From Tachypleus tridentatus (Eukaryota > Arthropoda > Merostomata > Xiphosura > Limulidae), in the NCBI RefSeq assembly GCF_004210375.1, contig NW_027467782.1, positions 23,973,276 to 24,037,275 of the forward strand: DNA of 64,000 nucleotides, in the 5' to 3' direction. Below are positions 1 to 11,012 of the stretch, piece after piece (position 1 is the stretch's first letter; every line of letters begins with the position of its first letter). A program made the position numbers and the translations under genes. A model generated the notes under the pieces. The model had not been told where the DNA came from and did no database searches. It saw nothing but the letters and a program-made list of their open reading frames with translations.

Positions 1-479
1 ACCCATTACTGGAGTCCTGATTAGATGGATCAGTATATGGACGAACAAAGAGTGTAGTATTGATGGTAACATTTAAAGTAATTATATGTGGATATGTTTA
101 CCAATACTTATTCATACCACACTTCAACATCGACATTTCCTTTCATTAAAATTAAGAAAAACTGATTTCATGTTATCTCTAAAGTAATAATTCCTTGTAA
201 GTACTTTTAACATTATTGTAATAATCTATTTCATGCATTTATATTTCTGAGGAACCCACTTGAAGCTAATAAATTTTGCAGACATTCTACAATGGGTAAT
301 TTAAAACTTTTTATCACAGAACTCATATATAATTCGACGTTTTTAGGTTATAAAGCGATCAGGAAGGAAATTTGAGATACGGTGATATAGAGAAACCTCA
401 GTCAACAGCACGATACTCACCCAGTCAATAACCCCAAATGCAATAAACAAAATACTTAAATTCTTGTGAAAAATAAAGC

Positions 480-790
480 AAATACAATACTAATGTCATT
501 TATAAAATACTTTATGGCAACTTCCACGTATTTTACGTCAGAGAAACAAGCCCGAAACTCAAAACAACATTCATGTAACACAAAAAAATAGAATTTCACG
601 TTTTAAATTTAACACTGCAACTCAAATAAATATACTACAGGTAACATTTAAATTCCAAACAGAGAATCCAACATCATTAGACGATAAACCAAATAATTCC
701 TTGTAATACAAGAGCAAACACACATTAAACCAATATAAAGAAACACTTTTATATCTATATTAATACAATTTAATAAATCTTGTTCGATGT
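480..790 (+). mobile_element. Decayed Penelope-like element C-terminal fragment (left arm)
   Basis: Conceptual translation on the plus strand ends in a motif like NQYKETLLYLY. This matches NQYKGTPLYLY at the C terminus of the better-preserved Penelope-like copy at 56658-56840. Upstream there is a recognisable but degraded HVF...INI stretch equivalent to SHVFEH...NITI in that copy. The frame is broken by stops and the catalytic YIG part is absent. The mirror copy lies at 22420-22730. Confidence 0.55.
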
Positions 791-1111
791 ATTATAGTTT
801 GAAGATGATACTTTTAATTTTCAAGATTTTATAATTTACAAAATATTCTGAGAATACTAAGAGTAATGCAGATAGTATTAATAGGAAATTACACGAAGGT
901 TGTTAAAACTATAATATGAAAATAAGACAGTTCAATTTTCATTATAATTAAATGATATAAAAGATAACGTATCGTTTTATGAACGAAATCGATAAAACAC
1001 AATTTAATTAACGTAGATGGGAGTATTTTAAAATTCTATCTGGTGCAGTAACAACAGTTTGATCAACAGAGACAATTCTATAAAGAAATTATTTACTTTG
1101 TAGGTGAAAAA

Positions 1112-1390
1112 GGGCCCGGCATGGCCAAGCGCGTAAGGCGCGCGAATCGTAATCCGAGGGTCCGAGTTCGCGCCCGCGTCGCGCCAAACATGCTCACACT
1201 TTCAGCCTGGGGGTGTTATAATGTGACGGTCAATCCCACTTTTCGTTGGTAAAAGAGTAACCCAAGAGTTGGCGGTGGGTGGTGATGACTAGCTGCCTTC
1301 CCTCTAGTCTTACACTGCTAAATTACGGACGGCTAGCACAGATAGCCCTCGAGTAGCTTTGTGCGAAATTCAAAACAAACAAACAAATTG
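1112..1390 (+). mobile_element. SINE-1 copy (left arm)
   Basis: Near full-length tRNA-derived SINE. It has a tRNA-like head with box A (near TGGCCAAGCGCG) and box B (near GTTCGCGCCC), a conserved core with ATCCCACTTTTCGTTGGT, a body containing CTAGTCTTACACTGC, and a CAAACAAACAAA tail. The anticodon arm resembles a Thr-CGT tRNA. Its head differs by several bases and small indels from the mirror copy at 21811-22087. Confidence 0.9.
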
Positions 1391-1647
1391 AAGGTGAACA
1401 AACGAATAATATGAATTATTTGAATCAACCAACTGAAAACCATGATTAGAAAAGTCTTCAGATCATTGGTAAGTATCACTAATATATCAATTCATAGAGA
1501 AAACAAAATAAAATATACAAAACAAGAGCTGAGATGTTAGTTTTCAAAGACAAAATTCAGAATAATTGACAGTAGTTAGCTTTTACAGTGGAAAACAGTA
1601 GATCGGAGTTAGCTATGTTAGTACAAGCGCTGTATGTGACCGCAAAT

Positions 1648-1995
1648 AGAAAGTTAAGTTCTTGCTTTCTACTCTAAGTAAGCTATCAAATCTATTAAGC
1701 AAAGATTACCTCACACTTATAGTTTGTGGCCCCTACACATAGTTATCAGATTTTCATTTATTACACGTGGACTGACATTACTACAGCTACAATTAGAGGT
1801 ACCTTAAAATGTTTGAATAAATTGAAAAGAAATACACTTATTATAGCTGTAATAATATCAGTCCACGTGTAATACATGAAAATCTGACAACTATATGTAG
1901 GGACCACAAACTGTAAGTATGAGGTAATCTTCTTTCACTTTTGTCTAATATATTTGATAGCTTACTTGGAGTAGAAAGCAAGAACTTAACTTTCT
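1648..1995. mobile_element. Foldback MITE (left arm)
   Basis: About 350 bp with two roughly 150-bp inverted arms meeting near 1820-1840. Both arms contain AGTTCTTGCTTTCTAC, TTGTGG(C/T)CCCTACA and ACACGTGGACTGA in opposite orientation. No coding sequence. The arms differ by indels of 10-20 bp. Mirrored at 21209-21555. Confidence 0.75.
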
Positions 1996-2049
1996 AATTA
2001 ACTGTAGAGAATGAAAAGCTTTTCGAATGATCAAGCACACATAGTTTTC

Positions 2050-2155
2050 TTATAACAAAACCACATCGGGCTATTTACTGTGTCCACCGAGGGCAATCGA
2101 ACTCCTGATCTTAGCGTTGTAAATCCATAGACTTACCGCTGTCCCATCGGGAGAC
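2050..2155 (-). mobile_element. SINE-2 (second tRNA-derived family), left arm
   Basis: Reverse strand reads GATGGGACAGCGGTAAGTC, a box-B-like GAGTTCGATTGCCC, then a GTAAATAGCCCGATGTGG tail body. This family recurs at 10478, 12664, 30728, 48480 and 55116. No CAAA-tailed SINE-1 core is attached. Confidence 0.7.
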
Positions 2156-2580
2156 TATTTCATTAAAACAATAACTCCATGAACATAGTTATTTAATGTT
2201 AAGTGTTAACTGATTTTATCTGTTGTCAGTTCAAAACTGGTTGCTTATCAGTTCGATTATAAGACTATAATCGTAAAGTTTTTTAATTAATGATTAAATG
2301 GTACAATAGATTATATTACACGTTTTTTAAGCTGTGAGTTTTTGTTTCTATTTTTCTCTGTAAATATGCACTCTACTTAAACTAAAGACATACTTATACG
2401 ACTTGGATTTAAATTTATTCATAAAGAATGTGAAAAACAACGTATTTGCGAGTCATTTGAAAATACTGAACCACAAGAATAATAGAATCAATTTAAAAGA
2501 AAACACCAGTTTTAATAAATGAAGTTTTAATTAAAATTCCTTTTAACCAAAGATTTGTTATATTTTTTTAAATTACGATG
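2155..2580. other. No gene seen
   Basis: AT-rich sequence between a SINE-2 and a SINE-1 copy. Frames are short and broken. The mirror is 20632-21047. Confidence 0.6.
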
Positions 2581-2856
2581 GTTTGTTTGTTTTTGAATTA
2601 CGCTCAAAACTACACGAGGGCTATCTGCGCTAGCCGTCCCTAATTTAGCAGTGTAAGACTAGAGGGAAGGCAGCTAGTCATCACCACCCACCGCAAACTC
2701 TTGGGCTACTCTTTTACCAACGAAAAGTGGGATTGACCGTCACATTATAACACCCCCAGGCTGAAAGTGTGAGCATGTTTGGCGCGACGGAGATGCGAAC
2801 CCGCGACGCTGAAATTACGAGTCGCACGCCATAACACGCTTGGCCATGCCGGATCC
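2581..2856 (-). mobile_element. SINE-1 copy (left arm)
   Basis: Reverse-oriented SINE-1 with GTTTGTTTGTTT (the tail) at the low-coordinate end and the head ending near TTGGCCATGCCGG. The anticodon-arm region differs from the consensus (GCTGAAATTACGAG). Confidence 0.88.
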
Positions 2857-3327
2857 TGACAGCATCTGAATCAATATTTACATGTATTTATACTAAATTT
2901 ATACAAAAATATTTAGAAATACTTTTTCGAGATTTGCGACTGTAATATAAATCCCTTTCACGTATCAGCCCTCAAATATATTCTACCATCATGTTTTCGT
3001 TATACACGCTCCCAAGTCACAAGAGCAAAGTTTGAAGACAATAGGCCTTTTCCATTTACTTTAGGCATAAGCAATCAGAAAATAACATTTTTTGCCCAGG
3101 AACATGAAAAGGTAAAAAATTTTCTTACATAGTGTAATCTTACGTATACGCAGGCAATTAATTTTTTAAATCAATACACATGGTGTGTGAAATATCAAAC
3201 GAAAAGGTTATGGCTGAAAGAAATTTAAAAGCAAGATGGACGATATCAATTTAGATGCTATTTCTGTTAAATTAGTACAGTTTAATAAATGAAAATATGG
3301 TCTAAAAAAAAAACACCATGAATTTAC

Positions 3328-3616
3328 CTCTGACATCATGTTTGTAATCACCTTCACGATTTTTGCATGTGTAAATTCCCGCGTCTTCAAATTGGATGTG
3401 GGTTAGCACTAATTTGCCACCGTATTTTATTTGCGTTCTCTCACTATTAATAACTTTTTCTTTGAGATTTGAGTACCAAATAACTGGTTCTTCTCTCGCT
3501 TGGTTTGAACATATTAATGTAAGAGTAGAACCACGTTCAATTTCGTAGACGAATGTAAAACCTGAAACAAGCAGGAAACTAGCGAAAATATAAAATAATT
3601 GAGTGTAATTAGCCAT
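3328..3616 (-). CDS. First coding exon of an Ig-domain membrane protein (left-arm copy)
   Basis: Starts at the ATG on the minus strand (3616-3614) and ends at a GT donor (GTAAAT) after codon HDVR, phase 1. Residues 1-20 are a hydrophobic signal peptide (MANYTQLFYIFASFLLVSG). Then comes one Ig-like domain: a first Cys in LICSN, a Trp in VIWYSN and a DAGIYTC motif holding the second Cys. The frame is fully open here, unlike the mirror exon, which lost one A. Later exons would lie leftward, outside the window. The gene points outward from the palindrome centre. I do not recognise an orthologue. A secreted or receptor-type Ig protein is inferred from the right-hand continuation. Confidence 0.72.
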
Positions 3617-4218
3617 TGAAATCTCTCTGCACTGTACTCTTTGTAAGTCACTTTCTGTATTGTTTCTAAGTGAAATATCAGTGTTACTATGCGCATAATA
3701 GTATTCTTGTTTGAATGACGTCATGAACTGAAGTAACATTGTGAGGTAGAAAAACGTTTTACTAACAATAATGATTGCAAAGTTTATTGTTTTCTGTAGT
3801 GTGAAAGACGCTTGAACAGAGAAATTATATTCATGTTTATGTTATGCATAATTTAGATTTAATAAACAATAACAACACTTGCCTAAGAGTTCAACTTGAA
3901 ATTTAGGTAAAAGCAAATAAAATTTATACGAAATTTTTCTATGCAATTTCTTCTGACAATACAAATCTTAGTCGGCATTTATGATATAAACCATAATAAG
4001 ACTGCTAACAGATGCCTTATGATACATATAAATTATAATTGAGTAGTTATAAACCTACAAACATTGTAACAATATTTAAATTAAAAAAATCAGTTAAAGA
4101 ATATTCACATATATAACTTATGTGACAAATACTGCATTCCATGGTGTTAGATAGGGATTAATGACTACAATTAGCTGTATTAATATTTTGTTCTTCAAAA
4201 CTAATAAGATTTCAATAG

Positions 4219-4466
4219 TTTGTTTTTTGAATTTCGCACAAAGCTACTCGAAGGCTATTTGTGGTAGTCGTCCCTAATTTAGCAGTGTAAGACAAGATGG
4301 AAGGCAGCTGGTCATCACCTCCCACAGCCAACTCTTGGGCTACTCTTTTACCAACGAATAGTGGGATTGATCATCACATTTTAACGCCACCACGGCTGAA
4401 AGGCGAGCATGTTTGGTGCGACTGGGATTCCAACGCGCGACCCTCGGATTACGAGTCGAACGCCAG
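4219..4466 (-). mobile_element. SINE-1 copy, fused head-on to an inverted SINE tail (left arm)
   Basis: Minus-strand SINE-1 missing the last part of its tRNA head. At AACGCCAG it joins directly to a plus-strand SINE-1 3' end (4467-4515). The head uses GATTCCAACGCGCG instead of the common box B. Mirror at 18742-18986. Confidence 0.85.
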
Positions 4467-4515
4467 ATAGCCCTCGAGTAGCTTTGTGCGAAATTCCAAA
4501 ACCCAAACCAAACCA
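4467..4515 (+). mobile_element. SINE-1 3' end in inverted orientation (left arm)
   Basis: Reads ATAGCCCTCGAGTAGC, then GTGCGAAATTCC and a CCAAACC tail on the plus strand. It begins immediately where the minus-oriented SINE breaks off, giving a foldback SINE. Confidence 0.8.
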
Positions 4516-5069
4516 TGCTTCTAGATTTTAACTTGTTCATTTCTCAGTTAAACAACCAAAACTGAGAAGAATAGCATGCAAAACTAACGTATAACTCAAT
4601 TACAAGATAGTACATGAATGAAATCCTTTGTTAAATGTAATTTTTTGTTACTGTGACACTTCGGTTTTGGAAACGTAGACTTATATTTCTATAAATCTTC
4701 AATTTCATAAATATCTTGTTACGTATTTCTCTTCGTCTTTGAAGTGTGTTCTTGGATATTAAAGGAGGTCCACAGTGCAGCTTAACAGTATGGGGTTCAC
4801 TATAATGGGGCTTTATTTATATACGTATAAGTCTTTGGGCCCTTTTTATGGCTGACATTTTAATTAATATTTCTGAAAAGATGTCTACGAATTTGTGTCA
4901 TTCGCTTATTCTAGGTCTTTCTGCAAGCCTATACAATGCGCATGCACATTATATACTGCACAGTATAAATCTGAGCATCACTTGCTGTCAGCGGCAGTTC
5001 AGTTTTTCATGTTAAGAACGTGTGTACACTTTTTACAGAGATCCCTTTATTATGCGTGAGAAAAGAATG

Positions 5070-6120
5070 TGTGATGATACCGAGCCAAAGAAACCTAACT
5101 AGCACGAAACAAAGGAATAAATGAACCATCTGTAAGACTGTTCAATGAAAGAACCAGTAAAAACAGTATTGAATGGCTACCAACTGTTTTGCCTCGAAAA
5201 CAATCGTAAAGAAAAGGAGCTCTCTAATGGTGAATATGGAACGTCTGCTATCAATATGATTAGAAGATTGTAATCAGAAACGAATTCCTTTAAGTCAAAT
5301 GGAAATTCAAACGAAAGCTACGAGCCTTTTAAACGCCTTAAAAGAGAACGATGGAGAATGGGGAACTAATGAAATATTTTCGGCAAGCCGTGATTGGTTC
5401 TTTTGTTTTAAGCAAACACTGGTTTCCATAATGTTCGTATTGCAGGCGAAAGTTCAAGTGTAGACAAAGATGCTGCTGAAAAATTTCCAAATGAATTTAT
5501 AGAAATTATTAAAAAAGTTCGGTACAAAGATAACCAAATATGAAACGGGTTTATTTTGGGGAAAATATGCCTTCTATAACTTTCCTATCAGAAAATGAAA
5601 AAAACTTGGCCATGTTACAAGCGTTGAAAGATCGTTTAACACTTGTTAGGCGGAAATGGATCTGGCGATTTTAAATTAAAACCTGTGTGCTTGTGTATCG
5701 TGCGGAAATCCCCCCGAACACTAATCAGCTGTGCAAAGAAGACTCTCTCAGTTGTTTGGCGATGAAATAAAAAAAGCATGGGTCACAAAACCTTTGTTTG
5801 AAGACTGGTTAAAAAAGTTATTTTTGTCCTGCAGTTGAACATTACTGCACAAGAAAACAACTTGAACTTTAAAGCCATCCAACGGGACTTTGTGACTTTA
5901 ATGAAAATGTCAAAATTCATTTTCTTCCACCCAATACAACATCTCTACTGCAATTAATGAATTAAGGTGTCATTGCGACGTTTAAAGCTTATTATTTGAA
6001 GCGAACTTTTCTCAAGCAATAAAGGCTACAACTACAGAAGCTGCACTATCTTCGACTAAATTCTGGAAAGATTACATCATCAGAAGTGCTATCGAGAATA
6101 TCAACGAAGCGAGAGTAACA
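5070..6120 (+). pseudogene. Tigger/pogo-type transposase fossil (left arm)
   Basis: The translation, switching frame several times, follows a TIGD1-like DDE_1 transposase: an N-terminal part with PKKP...NEPSVRLFNERT, then YETGLFWGKMPS, KDRLTLV, GDFKLKPV, KKAWVTKPLFEDW, VKIHFLPPNTTSLLQ and FKAYYLKRTF, then FWKDYIIRSAIENI. Stops and single-base shifts break the frame repeatedly, and the Asp expected just before ETGLFW is not seen. It cannot encode an active enzyme. The 3' end abuts the hAT fossil, with a SINE near the junction. Mirror at 17090-18135. Confidence 0.82.
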
Positions 6121-6197
6121 TGAGATCAATATGGAAGCACGTTCTGCCTGATTGTACAAGCTTTAAAAATTTTCCACTGGCTGGTTGAGGCTGAAAA

Positions 6198-6475
6198 GGC
6201 CCGGCATGGCCTAGCGCGTTAAGGCGACGACTCGTAATCCGAGGATCGCGGGTTCGCGCCCGCGTCGCGCCAAATATGCTCGCCCCTCTCAGCCGTGGGG
6301 GGCGTTATAATGTGACGGTTAATCCCACTTTTCGTTGGTAAAAGAGTAGCCCAAGAGTTGGCGGTGGGTGGTGATGACTAGCTGCCTTCCCTCTAGTCTT
6401 ACACTGCTAAATTACGGACGGCTAGCACAGATAGCCCTCAAGTAGCTTTGTGCTACTCAAAACAAACAAAAAAAC
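6198..6475 (+). mobile_element. SINE-1 insertion at the Tigger/hAT junction (left arm)
   Basis: Full-length SINE-1 flanked by a perfect 12-bp target-site duplication, TGAGGCTGAAAA, at 6186-6197 and 6476-6487. The same insertion and duplication are present in the mirror arm, so it predates the arm duplication. Confidence 0.93.
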
Positions 6476-6487
6476 TGAGGCTGAAAA

Positions 6488-8050
6488 AAATGTATAGAAC
6501 AAATATATTGTAGAGAAAAGTTAATTGCCACTTGACAGCAGTAGAAAGAACTTCGGTCTACTAGATTTAATGAATGGGCTGTACAAGGCACATATATGGC
6601 AAACTTATTTTCTTCTAAAATCTTTTGCTGCATATCCTTATAACCCCCAGACATGTTAGCAGCATTGTCATAAGACTGACCCCTATATTTTGTAAAATTA
6701 AGTTTGCAAACTTCACGTAATTACTGCAATACCGGGTTTGCCATTTCATCAGTCATATGACTTTTTAGTTCCAGAAAGGTTAAAAGCATTCAATAGGCTG
6801 CCCATTTTTTTAAGTATCGAGTACAACTCTTAACTGATCTATATGTGATAGATCTGGCGTCGAGTCAACTGACAAGCTAAAATAACCAGAAGAAGTTACT
6901 TTATCAACAACGAATGTGTGGTCCTTCTGAACCATTGGTTCAATGTGTTCTTCACAGGCGGTTTTGGACAAGTATGAAGGATTTCCTTTTCCAGAATTTC
7001 CATATTTATAAATGTGTCCTGCTAAAATGGATCAAACTGACTTTTGAGCTCAAGTAGCTCTAAAAATTCCCATTCTGCAGTGAACCAAATTTTATCTGTT
7101 CAGTGAAAAGCCAGGCTACGTTCAGCTAACGTACAAATAACAACTATTGCGTGCTCCAAGACATGTTCCCAGTAATCGCACTCTTCTTTTAATTTGTTTT
7201 TCCAACTCTTGTTGCAAGCCTAAACCTTGTCTGTAAGTTAAGTATGTTAGCTAGAGTCTCGGTGAGTAGTGCTTCTTTCATGATGATCAATTACAATAGT
7301 ATTTCGCCAGTCACTGAAACCTTCTATTTCAACAAAACACGAGGAAAATTTAGGGACAAAGAGTCGATAGTAAATACAATAGCCACTCTCTCTTGTGTTA
7401 CTCACCATTGGTTTTACCCCAAAGAAAAGTTTTGCAAACAGTATTTCATTGGTTTGCTACTACTAAAAATCCAGCAAGATTTAACAAATGACCCATTGTG
7501 GTGTTAACAGTCAGTGGGTCCACAAGCAATCCAATAAGCCACATCAGCAGCAGAGAAATCGAGCCACAACCCTGGATCTTTTGCTTTAGTTTCTTCATCT
7601 TTGTAGACTGAAGCATTTTACCATAGTTCAGCAATTTTCATTTTCAGAAATTATTTCAACTTTAAACTGTCTTATAGAGCAACTTGCATCAACATTAACA
7701 CGAGAGATTTCTGGAGAATTTACAAGCATAGTAAGATCAGTTGTGAAAGCTGTTCCAGTTGAGCAAGCCTGTGACACCTCAACGTCACCATGATGTTCTG
7801 ATCTTCAAGTGGACAAAGTGGTACTTGTAGGTGTGAAGCTTGGTTCAAATTTAATCATGTCAGAGTCAGATACAGTACAAGTGACTTCTCATAGTTTTGA
7901 TGTGGAAGATCTTGTTGTGTAAGTTCAGTGAAAAATTAATCTGCTATCTAGTCTTGGCCACTAAATCCAAAGCCTTTTGTTGGTTCTCTTTTGCCAGTTT
8001 TTTCTTTTGTGCACCACTTAAATGAACATGTTTCATCTTGCAGTCTGAAA
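6488..8050 (-). pseudogene. hAT transposase fossil, ZMYM1/DUF4371 type (left arm)
   Basis: Minus-strand translation starts with MKHVHLSGAQKKKLAKE. It continues through frame breaks with a TTF-type region (DPGLWLDFSAADVAYW and SKPMKYCLQKTFLWGKTNGE-like blocks, then GFSDWRNT) and the DUF4371 part: YFSLSVDSTPDLSHIDQLRV, YRGQSYDNAANMSGGY and FAIYVPCTAHSLNLV. Many stops and small indels. These are the landmarks of ZMYM1-like and hAT transposases. A SINE-1 splits it near the C-terminal FFSAS motif. Mirror at 15178-16736. Confidence 0.85.
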
Positions 8051-8642
8051 AATACAGAAAAAAAACCACAAAATAATACGGATCATATATAATTATAATG
8101 ATAAGAAAAACACTGAAATTTATAAAGAAAAACATTCGTAAGACAGTCAAACATACTAAACTCTAGGTCAACATTTAGACAAAGACTGTCAGAAAGTTAT
8201 CCTAAGGTCCAGGTCCATCAGCACATAAACATGAATTCATAAATACATTTATTGACTTGCTGTATTATGATATGTTGAAAACCATTCATGACTGGCCTCA
8301 ATCTATTTTAGAAAAATTAATTTTCAGTCATTGCAAAAGTTTCATTTCGGTTGTTGTTATGGTAGCTAATTGCAAGAAGCAATGTCAAAGGCTAGAGTAC
8401 TTTAATCCTAATATCTGAAGAATGAGTTGTAACCTCATCTTTTCTTTTGAGCTCAGATTTGACCTGGGACTATTAGATGAGCCAACAAACCATGCATCAA
8501 CGAAATAGGCATATGTCTGAAACTTTACTTACATGCCTGGATGCGAAGGCAAATTCAAAACGACAGCCTTACACTGGGAATAGTCCACTTCATTATTCCA
8601 TGCTACAGTAGCGTTTCCAGTGTACTTACACTAAACTAGTTA

Positions 8643-8704
8643 CAGTATTTAGGCCTAACGTTATTGTCACTCAGTTCTCAGATAACATTAACGTTAGGCC
8701 TAAT
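8643..8704. repeat. Short perfect hairpin
   Basis: TTAGGCCTAACGTTA and its reverse complement TAACGTTAGGCCTAA flank about 30 bases, just upstream of the MITE at 8710. Mirrored near 14522-14580. Confidence 0.65.
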
Positions 8705-8709
8705 GCTGA

Positions 8710-8942
8710 TACAGGGTGGCCCGTAAGTTCCTACCCATCCATATGTTATTATGTTATATTCAATTACGCATGTATTATGTATTCGTTTCTTTTTTCAGAG
8801 AAATATGTCCGATGTAAGCCCATTTATACTTGAAAATGTCTCACAGAACATGGCGTCGCATAATATTATGCAGCGAGAATGAGGGACAGTACACAGATAC
8901 ATCAGATATATGGATGGGTAGAGACTTACGGGTCACCCTGTA
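8710..8942. mobile_element. Mariner-like MITE (left arm)
   Basis: 233 bp bounded by TA. The terminal inverted repeats begin TACAGGGTGGCCCGTAAG and run about 30 bp, ending CTTACGGGTCACCCTGTA. No transposase. The TACAGGGTG start is shared with the mariner-like element at 49475. Confidence 0.8.
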
Positions 8943-9181
8943 CATTGCAAATGAGGCCACTAACGTTAAGCCTAGTACTTAGTACTAACCTTGCTCACAT
9001 GAACTTGTTCAGTTTATGCACTATTTTCAATCCTAAATTGATTTTCTTGATTTTTCAGTTCTTTACATTACCTTCGTATGACCACGATGACACATTACTG
9101 TACTACTTAGTAGTAGTATGGTATAAACATAGCAATGTTAAGAACCTTGTTATCGAACAAGTCGAACGAAGTCTTACGTAA

Positions 9182-10477
9182 TTTAACCTAAAAGATCAAA
9201 TTATCGCCTTTAGACTGCTCCGATCTTTCAATTGTTTTCCCAGCTTTTCAGAAATGTAATACAACACATAGTGATCTGAATTTATAGTCACAAAATAGTT
9301 GAATTACACCTGAAAGTTTGTCTTCGTCGTATTTGTGTTTCTGTCTCGGATTGTTCGTTCGTCTCATAAAAAAATATCACCAGAAGGCACCCTTGTACTT
9401 ATCTCCTCAGTAAATCTCAGCTTCAGATTTGCTTATATTATTACATAATTACAAGGGTATACATACATGCCCAAATGCTCTTACAGGTTACATGTAATAT
9501 ATGAACGGTAGCATTGCTACAGTAGCATTCCTTTCTAAAATTTTTCTTGGTATGATAAATTACAAAACATGTACTCACAAACAAAGGTTTTTAACAGCAA
9601 GCTATTTGAAGCCAAAAAACTTCCGGCTCAGAAAACTTCAGTGAAAAACACACTTATAAAGCAATTCTAAGACAAATAAAACCAAAACAAACAAGACAAT
9701 ATAAGGCACGAAAACAAAACCGAAAAAAACATTAAACTAGCCACGTCTCTGAACACATCTGTTACCATTTCGTTTGACTTATATTTCTGTGGTATTATTC
9801 TCTTTTGTTTCTGTAGATGTGACTGAATAAAGCAGTAAAAGATAAAACAAAACAGTTCCACTGCCTATAATTTCTTATAAATAGCCACAGCAGAAGAAAT
9901 GATTGAGAAAATATTTCATCTGCAAAGTTAGATAGACATCATAACATGTGATCATCTTTTACCTGAAGTTTTATCAACATTTTGTACCGCTCTTTACAGT
10001 AATCTTTCGCAAATCAATTACTTCTTACTTCAGATACATAGTTTGGTAGATTCTCGAAACTTTAGTCACTAACCGAGCCAATGAAAACTTTTTTAACAAT
10101 GCAGAGTAAAATCAAGCACGGTAGATAAGAGCAATTACAAAAAAAAATCAACAAAAGTTGAGTGTGGTAGTGAAAGAGATAAGGGCATTATAACTAAGGG
10201 GAAATCTCTGTGGTTATCCCTTCCATTGTTGCCCTAATCATGTGCGTATTTTGCGTAATGGTTAATCCAGGGCTGCTTTAGTTGATTGTTAAGCCTTTAT
10301 AGCATGTGATTTTACGTATGAATGATGATAATACTAATCTTTAGAGGAAGTTAAACTTGCAAGTTTGTTGCAGGGATTCAGTTCATTTTTGCAGAGAATT
10401 TCCTTTATACTTTGTTTTAAACTTTTGATTTGAAGTTCTTCTGTGATATATTTGAATTTTTGGTCTGGTTGTTTTGT
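9182..10477. other. No gene seen (left arm)
   Basis: AT-rich arm sequence with only short chance frames, for example 64 codons at 9667-9861 with no recognisable domain. The mirror is 12772-14050. Confidence 0.55.
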
Positions 10478-10580
10478 ATTAAGGACAAAGCTACACAATG
10501 GGCTATGCTCTGCTCATCACGAAACCAAGTTTTTAGTGTTATAATTCCGCAGACATACCGCTGAGCCACTGGGGGGCTTT
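10478..10580 (-). mobile_element. SINE-2 (left arm)
   Basis: Reverse strand reads CAGTGGCTCAGCGGTATGTC, TAACACTAAAAACTTGG and TAGCCCATTGTGTAGC, a variant of the second tRNA-derived family. Confidence 0.75.
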
Positions 10581-10757
10581 TTGGTCTGGAAGTATACTTT
10601 TATTTTTAGGAAGGTTGGTGTCAATTTTTCAAATCTGCAAGTTTTGTAAACGTTAAATTTCGCATCATATTTTTTTGTAATTAAATAAATTTCTTATTTT
10701 CTATTTCGCCATAACAGAATCAGATTCTTTCGATAAAGCTTACGTTGGTTAGTGGTA

Positions 10758-11012
10758 TGGCCAAGCGCGTAAGGCGTGCGACTCGTAATTCGCGGGTTCG
10801 CGCCCGCGTCGCGCTAAACATGCTCGCCCTCCCAGCCGTGGGGGCGTATAATGTGACAGTCAATCCCACTTTTCGTTGGTAAAAGAGTAGCCCAAGAGTT
10901 GGCGGTGGGTGGTGATGACTAGCTGCCTTCCCTCTAGTCTTACACTGCTAAATTAGGGACGGCTAGCACAGATAGCCCTCGAATAGCTTTGTGCGAAATT
11001 CAAAAACAAAAA
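10758..11012 (+). mobile_element. SINE-1 at the inner end of the left arm
   Basis: Head at TGGCCAAGCGCG, tail CAAAAACAAAAAC. The 5' target-site repeat GGTTAGTGGTA is present at 10747-10757. The expected 3' repeat is absent and the sequence turns directly into unique spacer. The palindrome junction therefore lies in this SINE tail. Confidence 0.9.

Larger units (their letters stand above)
1..11012. repeat. Left arm of a giant inverted repeat (palindrome), at least 11 kb
   Basis: The sequence reads as the reverse complement of 12221-23203. Base 1 pairs with base 23203, 9667-9861 pairs with 13374-13568, and 10741 pairs with 12501. The coordinate sum drifts only from 23204 to about 23242 over 11 kb, so small indels and scattered substitutions separate the arms (low-percent divergence by eye, not computed). 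The same nested transposons lie in both arms. The match is still perfect at base 1, so the outer end of this arm is not in the window. The inner end lies in the CAAA-type tail of the SINE at 10758-11012. Confidence 0.97.

Noticed and set aside
8879-9181. 100-codon frame present in both arms
   Set aside because: Starts inside the MITE terminal repeat, has no domain, and its duplication is explained by the palindrome.
9667-9861. Small protein conserved in both palindrome arms (64 codons)
   Set aside because: Its conservation follows from arm identity, and composition and context give no support for coding.
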